DNA from: Polychytrium aggregatum
Lineage: Eukaryota; Chytridiomycota; Chytridiomycetes; Polychytriales
Length of the DNA: 64,000 nucleotides
Assembly: GCF_025602895.1 (NCBI RefSeq)
Contig: NW_026516218.1
Coordinates: 496,001 to 560,000, forward strand
Direction of reading: 5' to 3'
The notes below the pieces were generated by a model. The model made no database searches, was not told the origin of the DNA, and worked only from the letters and a program-made list of their open reading frames with translations. Below, in pieces: positions 46,955 through 57,521 of this stretch. Each line of letters starts with the position of its first letter. Positions within the stretch are counted from its first letter, which is position 1. A program made the position numbers and the translations under genes.

Positions 46955-49609
46955 TCAAGCCAGGAAAATGTAGCTTCGTCTGGCGTTCTTCCAGGCAAAG
47001 TAGACCATGGCCAGAACAACGACCAGGACAAACAAGAACAGGCCGATCAGGTCCACCGGGCGGTTGCGTTCAACGGGCTTCTGGACCGGTGGGGCAACAG
47101 GAATGTTGCTGCAGTCGGTCTGGTTTCCGGGGAGCACACGAACGTGAATCTCGTCGCCGTCTCCGGCCGTGGCACTGGTCTGGATAAGAACGACGTTGGA
47201 CTGATTGCCGCAGTTGATGTAGGTGGCGGGTCCGCTGAGCTCGATGTGGAACCCATCGGGGTAGTGCAGCCTGAACGAAGTAATAGATATTGGATGGTGG
47301 AGTTGGTGAGTCTGGCGCTAGATGGGTCAATATGAAGACAGCCACAGCCATCGAAAGTTCGCCGGCGGCAGGGAGATGCGTACTCTTTCTGCACACGGAT
47401 CACGGTGTTCTGGCCCAGCGTCGACGGCACAACGTTGTACGCCAGATCGAACGTCTTGGTGTTGTCGCTGTACTGCATGAGGGACACGCGCCCGGCAACG
47501 GCCTCGGCAAACGGCCGGGACAGGAACTGGGCGTTCTGCTTGTGCACCTCTCCAGTATCGATGATGAAGAGCGAGTCGTTGTAGCCGGTAATGGGGATGT
47601 AGCGCTTGTATTCCCAGCTGTGGGCAGGCAGCGGTAGTGTTAGCTCGGAGCAAGTTGACCCCCACTGACCTGCGCAGCACTATTTCCTGGCATTTTGAGG
47701 CCGTGGCCGTATCCACTTCTCCACCGACAAATGCAACCTACCCGATCCAGCTCTGCAGATACTTGTCAGCGACCTTGAGCTGATGCAGGAGATCCGGCTG
47801 GCCAATGGCAATGTCAAATTCGGTCATCATGAGTCCACAGTTGCCGAGTCGCTTTGCATTCTTGATGCGCTGCTGGATGTGTCTTTCCAGCGAGTGGCGG
47901 TTGGGTGCCAGCCAATAGTAGTGGTAGCTGAGCACCGACTTGCTGACATAGGGCTCGCCACCTGCAGGCCCGGGTACCGGAAACAGTCAGCAGCACCCTG
48001 TGCGTCGTTTCTCAGGCATGTTTCGGATTTACACATCCGTTCTTCCGTAGCAAGACGGGCTCGTCGAGCTGCTATCTCCAGCACATGCCCCTCATTCACT
48101 TACCGGGAGTCTTGGTAAATCCGTTGTAGTTGTCGTCGGTGGTGACCGACTCAAAGAAAATGAGTCCGTCCTGGTCAACCTTGCGAATCTCCTTCTGGAT
48201 GATGTCGTAGAAGGGCTCGAGGACCTTTGTGGCGGCGTAGCCTTCCTCGAGAATGAGCCGAGGGTCGCTCAGAACGTCGCCACCCAGTGGCTCTGTGCGA
48301 AGGCGGGGGAGAGATGCACCATCGGTCCGCTGTCAGCGAATGCGGATCGCGCGGGTCCCATGAGCAAACAACCAGTGATGCGTATCCACGGACACACACA
48401 GCTACTCACCATTGATGATTTCGTAGCCGAGGACGTTGGGATAGTCCTTGAATTCGGTAGCAACCCTGGCCCAGAAAGCGGCCATGTCGTCTGCGTAGCC
48501 ATTGAGGTTATCATATAGGTTTTGGTACGCTCGGGCGGCCGCAAACGAGCCCTGGTAGTCGGGCCAGTTGAACTCGTCGCACTGCTGGCGGCTTGGAGTA
48601 TGGTCGCCCTTGTGGTTCCATGCCTCGCGAGTAAGCGGCAGTGGGAAGCCTCCGAAGGCACCAGTCGAATTAGCTGCCCAGAGCGGGATGCCTTCGCCAC
48701 AGTATCGCTCAGAGAGATTGTCTTGGTGCATGTCCAGCAGGACGTAAATGCCCTGCGATAATTCAATGGAGGCCGGAAACGTTGGTGGCTGAAGACAGGC
48801 GGATCGCTGGCCCACCGCTGCATGCAGCCGAGCGCATCAAATGTGCTCCTCCTCCGCGCTCGACCAGCCCGCATATCGACATGCTGTCTACACCGGAGCT
48901 GCGCCTTATAGGCCTTACATGGCGTTGGCACACCTCGACAATGTCCTTGAGGACCTCAAAGTAGGTCTGATTGTATGTGCCGCGCTCGGGCTCAGCGCCG
49001 GGCCACATCACGCCTGAAACAGCAATGGCAACCGCAGCAGCAGAAGAGGCAGTTAGTCAAGCTGCAAGCACGCGGGAGTCGGCCAAATGTGCTGCTCGAG
49101 GCTGCTGGCGCTCACCCAGGCGAATGACGTTCATGTTGAGGTCTTCCAAGAACCGGGCATCGTCCTCATTGAAAGAGTACTGAATGTCCCAGAAGCGAGT
49201 CTCGGGAAAGTAAGGGAAGGCTGGAGGCGGATGAAACAACAGGCATCGGCAAATGAGTTCAAGTCAGCGGCGCTGTAAAGCTGTACTCTGGGAGCCGGTA
49301 TGCTGTGGTAGCCAGGCCCCCGGCGAACGGCAGCGGCCAGACCAAGAGAGAGGAAACAAACTGGAGGCCCTGGCCATCGACGCACCTACCTTTGTACACG
49401 ACGTTGACACCGTGGAAGAAGCGCTGGCGGTCCGTCGCATCGACAAAAACGCCAGACAGATCGATACCGTGGATCCTCGATACGGGCTGGGTCTCGGGCA
49501 CGGCAAAAGACCATTGCAGGCCAACGGACGAGTCCTGGGCAGGGCTCTTGGCGAGCACGGAGGTAGCAGAGAGCACGCCGATTGCGGCGACGGCGAGCTG
49601 GGCGAGCAT
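46955..49609 (-). CDS. GH5 endoglycoceramidase-like glycosidase, membrane-anchored
   Basis: Retaining glycoside hydrolase of family 5, closest in memory to endoglycoceramidases, which release the glycan from glycosphingolipids. The start at 49609 gives a signal peptide (MLAQLAVAAIGVLSATSVLA). Blocks: FFHGVNVVYKG; DARFLEDLNMNVIRLG; GIYVLLDMHQDNLSERYCGE; WPDYQGSFAAARAYQNLYDN; VLGYEIINEPLGGD, holding the acid/base Glu and split by an intron after Asn; FFESVTTDDNYNG; VLSYHYYW; LMMTEFDIA with the nucleophile Glu; and a beta domain. The C-terminus has a transmembrane span (LIGLFLFVLVVVLAMVYFAW) followed by KNARR. So it is predicted as a type I membrane protein with a lumenal or outer catalytic domain, about 640 residues in several exons. 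A TATA-like run lies upstream. The substrate is inferred from family likeness only. Confidence 0.85.
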
Positions 49610-49674
49610 GGAGTCGAGACGGGAAGGCAGGGCTTGCAGGGCAGCGACGCCGCCCAGAGAGCCCGGCGAGTCGA

Positions 49675-49685
49675 TATATATATAT
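49675..49685 (-). promoter_or_regulatory. TATA-like box of the GH5 gene
   Basis: An uninterrupted atatatatata run lies about 66-76 bases upstream of the ATG in otherwise GC-rich sequence, a plausible TATA element for the minus-strand glycosidase gene. Confidence 0.45.
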
Positions 49686-49872
49686 CCTGCATCCACCGCA
49701 CATCCACCCTGCGTCCTGCCATCTGCAACCCCACACGCGTCGCACCCTGGTGGAGGCCAGGCAACGCACCACGAAACGTGCCGAGATCAGGCGGCTTGGT
49801 GGTGGCGTTGCCTGGTGGCGGCCGTCGCTGTGGATTGGGGATCGGGATTTTGCGGCTCGTCCTTGGGTGCTG

Positions 49873-49902
49873 CATGGACATGGACATGGACATGGATATG
49901 GA
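49873..49902. repeat. CATGGA hexamer repeat
   Basis: Four perfect catgga units and one tatgga in the 424-base spacer between the GH5 gene start and the TAH18 stop. The rest of this spacer shows nothing else beyond the TATA-like run. Confidence 0.85.
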
Positions 49903-50033
49903 CATATGCACGAAGAGCATGGGATGGGCCGTTTCTTGGAGCAACTCGGCCCACACCACCATCGAGGGTCTCAGCACGACAGATGCGAGAGATGCCAGCG
50001 GTGGCCACACTCATGCTGTATTCCACATGTCGC

Positions 50034-53000
50034 TCACGACCAGCACTCCTGCTGGAACCGCCGCTGCTTCTCCAGCCCGCGCAGATAAGCAAGCGCCTCG
50101 TCGTCGGTCATGTTGCCTTCGATCTTGAAGATCTCCTTGAGTGCGTCCTCGACATCGTACGGCATGCGCTTGGCATTACTGGGGTGAGAGGTGGCCATGG
50201 CACGGATCAGCTCAGCGAGCCGGCAGTGGCGACGCATGGATGCAGGAAGGCAGGCAGATCGACGATGGCAGCGATTGGGTCGTCGGTAGCGCCGAAGCTT
50301 CCCAAGCACCGTCACCACTTACCCTGAGAGGAAGACGAAGCCACCCTTGACTCCGATGAGCTCCCACATGAGCTTGGCTTGCTCCTGAATGCGGTGCTGG
50401 ACGTAGATCTTCTCGTCCTGGAGGGTTGGACGAGGGTATACGTATCAGAGCGAGTCGAAGACGGCGCAGTCGAGAGGAACAATCCCACGGCTCCAGATGG
50501 GTGCGGTGCTGGTGGCGTCGGTGTCTCAGCTACAAACCTGGTCCCGAGAAAACGCCGTGAACACCTTGAGCTGCCCCCTGTTGCAGGCCGCTTGCCATTC
50601 AGAGGCGTATACATAGTCTTTGAACTGATTGCGGCAACCAACAAAGAGGACATTATCTGCAAGCAGTGGTTGGTGATGGTCAGGAACCACTCCGAGCGGC
50701 GTATTGTATCTGTCGTCGGCCTCACACGTCTGCCAAAAGCCTACCGTGGTGCCCGCGATTGATGCGCTCCTGTATGAACGATCGCATCGGAGCGACGCCT
50801 GTGCCTGTAATCCAGATGAACGAGTTCCCGCTTTGTTAACGAGCACTGTCCAGAAGGTCCAAGCCCGCCTGCATTATGTGGCTCTGTATATCAATGTCCC
50901 CATCATGCATCAGTGTTCGGAAAGGGACATGACTTGCCTGGGCCAATGAAAATCGCGGGCACGCCGTCGTCTGGGAGCTTCATGGTGCCTCTAGATATGT
51001 AGAACGGGACGGAGGCTGGATCGACATTAATGCCTGGCACGGGTCACGATACAATATCAAGATCTCTGCGGGCGGCACATCTGGCGACCGCACACACGCT
51101 TACTTCCACACGGCAGGCTGGAGAGCCAGCTGGTGCAAACTCCGGTTCTCGGTTTCTTGAGCTTTGTCGTATAGTTGATGATGCCGACAGTCAGGTCGAT
51201 TCGGCTGCGGTCGACCTGTCCATGTTGGAATCGGAGATGAGGTCAGGATCGTGGTGCTAAAGCAAACGAATGCTGCTTATCGGGCCACGGGATCCGTCAG
51301 ATCGTCAATCCCCTCAACCAGCTTCGGAAACGCCACGCAGAGTTGCAGATAACATCGGTCAGCCCACATTCGGAGACGACGCGATGGAGAAGAGACGCGG
51401 CCGGAGTTCGGGAATCAGATCCAACAGATATTTCAAGGGGACTTTGGCAGAGTGGAAGTCCTGGAGGACCTCAAAGGTGGTGCGCTTCATCCGATGGCAG
51501 TACGAGTAGAGATCGGGCTAGAGAATGAAAATGCGCAGTGTTGGGAGAGCGATGAGGAAACGACGAGCACATGGAGGCAACGGAGCATGCTCACCGCGGT
51601 TGAGTCGACAAGCGGTTGAGCCGTCAGGGACGCAATGCAGAGTCTGTACCTGTCCCTCGCTCGAGGCGAACTCGCGCAGCTTCTCGGCATGGTCCAGATC
51701 CGTGGAAAAGAAGGAAAGAAGCTCGAAAAAGTACCGCCGCGGATGCCCAAACAGATCCAGATGGCTCTCCAGCAGGATTCGGAGGGTCATGATGGTGCCC
51801 CAGTGCTTCGGCCGCTTGGCATCTGGATCGTTAGAAGCCAGGGTGGAAGGGGAAGTGAGTCGACAGTAACTCCCAGCCCAACAGGAATGCGGGTCCACTG
51901 CCCATTCGGAAGCAAAGCAGGCAGAGTGACGCACCCTCTCGGACAGGCTTGAGCTGCAGAGGCTTGTCTGCAATGTCCTTCCAGCCAAAGAAGGCCAGTG
52001 CTTCCTCAACCAGATCTGGGTCGTTCTTGGGGTAGAGGCCCATGACATCACCGGGATTATAAACAGCGCTGTCGAGCTGCGCCGGTCCATCGATTCGGAA
52101 GGAAAGGTGCCGGATGTCCTGGAAATGATCGGCGGCGGTAAGACGCTCGTTGGCAATCAACGTGGCTCTGGGAAGCAAGGCATAGGATGCAGATGGCTCG
52201 ATGCGATCGGCGTCTTCAAAGGACAGAAACTCGATCTCGAAGCTTGGAGGGGGCGTAGGAAGCCAGGATACCAGTGCGAGTTAAGGATAGGGTGGCACGT
52301 TTTCGGCATGTACGAATCACAAAGCGAGATCGAGGGAGGCCGACAACCGGCTCGGCGTGGAAAGGATATAGAACCGTCTCCGAAATGATCTCCATGTTGG
52401 GTGGCAGCGGATACAGCGCCATTACGATGGCCCATAGCTCGGACAGCCACGGATCGAGTTCAGTGTCCACTCTGGCGAGAAACGAATGCTGCTTAGCGAC
52501 TGCTTAGCGACTGCTTAATGCGACCGCCCTGCTGCGATGTGTTGCCAAAATAACACACCCAAGTTTGTGCTGATCGTCGCCGTCGCCTCTTCGGTGTATC
52601 GCCTCTGCGCCGAGCTGAATAAGTCGCTTGTAAAGTTTCTTGGCTGGAAAGTTAAACCTGTCCACGATTGCGTAGGGTATATCAGCGACAGCAACCCAAA
52701 CGCCTGTTGCGACCGGGCTGCGATCGAGGATCCGGACAACACTGCACCTCTGATACGAGCTGTCTCCAAGACCAAATACAGCAAACTTGAGCCCTGCGAG
52801 CGAGTCGGCAGGTAGATTCTTCCGCAGCAGGAACTTCCAGAACCGCTGAGGCAGCAGAGCGGCGGGTCAGCTTCATGGCTGGAGTCGACAGACCGAGATT
52901 CACACACCGAACTGACGAGTCCATTCCAACTGGCGAGTCCATTCCAACTGGCGAGTCTATTCCAACTGGCGAGTCTATTCCAACTGGCGATCGAAATCAT

Positions 53001-53371
53001 ACCTTCATATTATCTGGCTCATCGCCCTGGCCGGTGACAGAGCACACAAAGATCGCCAGCCCTGCTTGCGTCAAGCTGGCCTGCCAAACACATTAAGAAG
53101 CAGTGTCCATGTCAACCAAAGCAAGTCACCGGCAGCGTACCCGTGGGTCCGCCGAGTCTGCTGCGATGAGCGGGCCGGAGGGCCATGCAATTAGAAGATG
53201 GGGCCAACCAGCGAGGGTCAGAATGCCACTCACCCGCTCGTAATCGTCCATGGCGGAGAGAACAACATGGAAGTGGCGGCGACGGGCCTCTCTTGCGATG
53301 CGCTCGGCCACCTCCTGGGCGCAGCCTGTTTGCGAACCGTACAGAACCGTGATGTTCCTTTCCTGCGGCAT
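50034..53371 (-). CDS. TAH18: NADPH-dependent diflavin oxidoreductase (Tah18/NDOR1)
   Basis: Diflavin reductase that passes electrons from NADPH through FAD and FMN to Dre2/CIAPIN1 in cytosolic iron-sulfur cluster assembly. Start at 53371 (MPQERNITVLYGSQTGCAQE, the flavodoxin FMN loop). Then IFVCSVTGQGDEPDNMK; FAVFGLGDSSY; QRFNFPAKKLYKRLIQLGAE; and DTELDPWLSELW. The FAD domain has HLDLFGHPRRYFFELLSFF and PRLFSIASSP. The NADPH domain has FIGPGTGVAPMRSFIQERI (spanning an intron), VLFVGCRNQFKDYVYASEW, KVFTAFSRDQ and KIYVQHRIQEQAKLMWELI. The stop is at 50034 after RGLEKQRRF. Multi-exon. One intron holds an 18-bp minisatellite right after its donor. DRE2 is not in this window. Identification is secure; some exon edges are approximate. 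Confidence 0.93.
52917..52988. repeat. 18-bp minisatellite in TAH18 intron
   Basis: Four adjacent copies of gagtccattccaactggc, the last two with one substitution, located entirely in an intron and ending 13-14 bases from the 5' splice site at 53002 on the minus strand. Confidence 0.92.
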
Positions 53372-53913
53372 TGGTAGAGCTGAGGCCGATCGAGGTGAGA
53401 GGCGGATGGGTGGCTCTGGCAACTTCGCCAGCACAAAGAGCGCCGACAGATCCGACTGCGCACGCTATCGCCGCCTGACGATTCCGCAACGAAGCTCTGT
53501 TCCGTCCAGCCATGCGACACCGCAAGCAGAAATCAAAGACCGGGCGGAATGACATATCAACATGTGTGTCTCTATTCAGGTACCAGACAAAAAGAGATAA
53601 CAATCCCTGGCAGCCCTCTGTTCCGTTACGATTGTGACTACTGCAAAACTATCATCGGGGGGAAGCGGTCGCCGGGTCGTTGGCTGCCGTGCAAGCCGTT
53701 CCCCACAGCCGTCTGGCTTGCATTGGAGCGCCATGTCGCCCAAAGCGCTCTCGGTTCATCCGTGCGGCATTTCACTTTCAAACAAGCCGCCCTATCAGCT
53801 TAAGCGTGGCGAGGAGCGATCCAGAATCAGGGTTGCTTTGTGTGCCGAGTCGGTTGGTTGGATGTCCGTCAGAAATCGATTCGGCCACTGCGGGCAAATG
53901 CGTTGCATGTCTG
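53372..53913. other. Region between TAH18 and TRM1
   Basis: About 540 bases: promoter and leader of TAH18 and the 3' flank of TRM1, both on the minus strand. No gene, RNA or repeat recognised. Confidence 0.4.
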
Positions 53914-56900
53914 CTACTGAGCCTCAGCATCAACCCTGACCTTTTTCTGGTCGCTCTCGGCATCGCCGTCGTTCTTGCCTTCGTCGATCGCGCGCTTCTT
54001 TGCTCGGGCCTAAAGATCCGACGAGGAGCAGCAGTGGGTCAGTGCGAGCCCTTTGCAGGCATTCCCAAGCCGGAAATCAGTGCATCAAGTGACGTACCTT
54101 GGGGCCCCAGTTCTTGGTCGGGTTGACCTGGTACCGCACCAGCTTGATCTTGCGCGAGGGTGCCTCCATTTCGGGGTGTGGTTCGAAGTTGGCCTCGAAG
54201 CTGACACGTTTGGGTACAATGGCGAGAACAGGATTGCGTTAGCGCATGATGCCGCCGCGGTCTGCAGCTCGACAAGGCCACGGAGGATTGCCCAGCATAC
54301 GCACCTTGGCTCAACCGCCAAAAGCTTAGCCGAGACAGACTGCTCCTCGCCCGACTTGGTCTTGACCGGGTGGAACTTGACCCAACCGCGCATGACATCC
54401 CAAACCACCGATGTGGGGGCGTTGGTTTTGATCGAGCCACTACAGGCGTGAGAGACAGATACTTTGTACCCCTTGTGGAGGAGGGCCGAGCTGGGGCCGA
54501 TCAATGACGTTGATCAGCAAAGAAGGATGATAGCCAAGACTGCAAAGGACTCGCTTGCGACAATGGCAGCGGCACGGCAAGCGAGGGTCGTGCTGACAGG
54601 GGAAGTGGAGTGGATCACTGGCTTGGCAAGCTCTGTAAGCAACAACATCCATGGGACTTACAATACGGTGAGCAAGGGCGGCGATGTGCATCGCAGGGAG
54701 CCGCTGAGCGAGCTCAGAGAGTAATAAAAGGGAGTCTCCAGTTCCTGGTGGCAAAGATGCGGTGTGTCTCGTGAGCACAGGGCGTCAAAGTCCAGATCAT
54801 CTCTTGTGGAGAGGGAATCCAGGCTGGCTGCATTACCTCCGAAATGACGGTGAGCATGCCCAGCATCCGACCATTGGTTTTGTACTTGTCCTTATTGTCC
54901 TTGACGTGCTGGATGACTTTCTGGAGATAAACGTCGTTGTGGAGCGGTCCAGCCCAGAATGGACCACCGATCTGAAAACACCCCCCCCCAGCTGTGAGTC
55001 GTCGGTTCGAGTTGAGCAGTCGGAGAGGGATGTTTGATGTTGTCAACCAGATGGAGCGTCTGTCACCTACCCTGGTTTTTGTTTCGCAGAAGCCGCATGC
55101 TTGCGCAGCCAGCGGTCCGTTGGCAGGGCCGCCTTTGACACTGTTGCCGTTTTCGACATACTTTCCAATCGGCTGGGTGACAAACGATCGGCATCCATTG
55201 CAGTGATATACCATGGCAGTTTTGCTGGATCGGCCATTGTAGAATGAGCATGGGGCCTGCATACAGCGGAGCTCTCGGCCTGCGACATCCATCCAGCGAG
55301 CGGCATCACGACACCGGCTTCAGCGAGCTCGCCAGGGATTCCTCTCTCTGCAAGGGGAGTGGATCCATGCGGTTGAGGCTACTTCAGCGCATGCTGAGAC
55401 AGTACCTCGCAAGCTTCTTGACCTCCTGTGGAGAGGTGTACACTCGCACAAACATGCGAATGTAAAAGTCGATGCTACAGCTGGCAAGTGGCACAATATA
55501 TCGCTTGTGTCGGGCAGCTGACGTTTGGATGGTGTGCAGTGCGATGCGCAGACCCTGTTGACAGATTGTGTTATTCAAGCGCATGGAGCCCAAATGGAGG
55601 GGGGGGGCAAATCCAGTCCGCTTGTCTCGCCGGAGCTACCGGGTGTACTGATGCAATCGGTAGTGGACTGCGTCGAGTCTGCTCGCAAAAGGATGCGGTT
55701 GCATTTTCGTGCTGCGTCCAGCGACTTACCATTTCGTGGCAGTATGGGGCGTTCGGAATGGGCATGCCTCCGTATTTGGCCCAACACGAGTCAGGCTGGC
55801 TTCCGGCAAGAACCGCCATATCCGTGCAGGTCACAGCCAGCAGGCCTGGCCACAAGAGCAACTATGTCAGCGTTTAGCTCGGATCGAAGCGATAAGGTTG
55901 CACTGCCAGCAACTCGACGCATCGTACCTCCGTCGGCGACAGCTTGGACAGCGGCATCGATGAACGGGGCGGCTGATCCATATGGGTCCTGAAGATGGCA
56001 AGGCATACAGCAGGACTCGCTGCGTCAGCTTGATTTTGTCCAGTGGCGACTGTCATTTCCAATAGAGTGAAGCAGCTGTCCCAAATTCATATGTCGTTCG
56101 CTCTATCGAACCTACCAGATCGATCATGTCGTACTTTTCGTTTGCAAAAAGCTTCTGGTACATGACGGCACTGGCCGCACGAACAGTCCGAGACATGCGT
56201 GAGAACGAGGACACGATTCTTGGGCTGTACATTTGCCGATGGCATGCTCCACGTGGGGTGGGAGCTGGCATCAAGAGCGCTCCTACCATGCATCACCGAG
56301 ACTTGGAATGATCTTGTCCTCGCAGCCGTTGTGGTTGACATTTCGCTTGATGGTCTCGACAGCGTTCGCATCAAAGTCGTTCGCGGTGATGGACTTGGCA
56401 TTGGGAATCTCCTTGGCATATCGGATCGATCGCAAGCCCGTGGCCGAGAGTCCCTCGAGAATCGCGACTCCATCAGGCACTGGTAGCGGCACGGCTGTTT
56501 TCGTGGTGGAACGATATTGGCCGATAAGCTCGCTCGTTCACACAAAGGTCCACTGTCCGCAGACGGCTCCAGGCTTACCGTTCTGATCCTGCTTTCGCTT
56601 TCGAGTGGCTGTAGCTGCCTCCCGCTTTTCCTGCAGGTACATTTCACTCCAGACGTTGATGGCCGCAACCGACTGCATGTGACATCCGTCGCGTGTATGT
56701 CAGTCTATGCAATTGTCACAATTCACGGGAACGATTGCGGCTGGGCAGACATCGCCGCGCTGTGTAGATGTTCAAGTGTCGTGGCAATCGAGATTACCAT
56801 GTCACGATTGAATTCCTGTGGGTAAAGATGTGGCCGCTTGTGTTAGACGAGCTATGCAGCATCAAAAGTCCCGACGGCAGCATCGCTCGAGCAAGCGAGC

Positions 56901-57154
56901 GGCACTGCGGAGCACCCACCTGAACCGGGTTGTAGAAGACATCGTTGGCATTCGAAAACAGGATCTCGGCCTGGCCTGGTGACGTTGCGATGGTGTTATT
57001 TGCTGCCGCGGAGGATCGGATGACAGAGCCGAGAGCGTGCCAAAGATGGAGACTGGGATTCGGGCAACAGACCTTCCTTGATCGCCGTCAGACCGTCGGC
57101 AGTGGTATACTGCTCGAAGGTGGGCTGGCTGGGCTCCTCGTCTGGCTCTCCCAT
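53914..57154 (-). CDS. TRM1: tRNA (guanine26-N2)-dimethyltransferase Trm1
   Basis: Uses S-adenosylmethionine to dimethylate G26 of cytosolic and mitochondrial tRNAs. Start taken at 57154 ([20 protein letters not shown]). Then [20 protein letters not shown] and [12 protein letters not shown]; the SAM-binding motif [55 protein letters not shown]; and [14 protein letters not shown] zinc-finger-like segment has CNGCRSF and ACGFCETK, followed by [20 protein letters not shown] and MLTVISE. The tail is lysine-rich ([22 protein letters not shown]), likely nuclear targeting, with the stop at 53914. The frame stays open upstream to an ATG at 57523; a longer form with a mitochondrial presequence is possible, as known for yeast Trm1. 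The gene is head to head with NUP133. Internal exon edges are approximate. Confidence 0.93.
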
Positions 57155-57521
57155 GCTGTTGACGGACGGGTCTGCTGCTTGTGCGGAGCTGGATCTGTCT
57201 TGTTGTATCTTGGCGGCGGCGTTGTGCTGCTGGGATGCCGCTGATGCTATCACTGATGCCGGTGCCGTTGGTGAAAGTGCCCCTTGGTCTGCGGCCGCAT
57301 CTGGAGGTCGATTTTGGTCGTCCAGATCGCCGCGAGCCCGTTGGTCGGCGGCACAAAAAAATTTCTTACGTAATGCGCCATTCGCTGGCTCGAGCCAGCC
57401 AGCGAGTCCTGGCTGCCCTGATCGCGACCAGGCTTCTCGCTCCAGCTCTGCCTCATCGCAGCGCCCGATCCTCCTCCATCCCCCTCCTCCTCGACAGCAG
57501 GGCAGCGACTGTGCGCCAGCC
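57155..57521. promoter_or_regulatory. Bidirectional promoter region TRM1/NUP133
   Basis: About 365 bases separate the preferred TRM1 start from the NUP133 start. The upstream-most TRM1 ATG (57523) and the NUP133 ATG (57522) share one CATG, so both transcripts must start close together. The right part is C/T-rich. Confidence 0.5.

Noticed and set aside
52917-52988. The 18-bp array considered as a CRISPR-like or coding repeat.
   Set aside because: There are no spacers, the units are directly adjacent, and the array lies inside a TAH18 intron.
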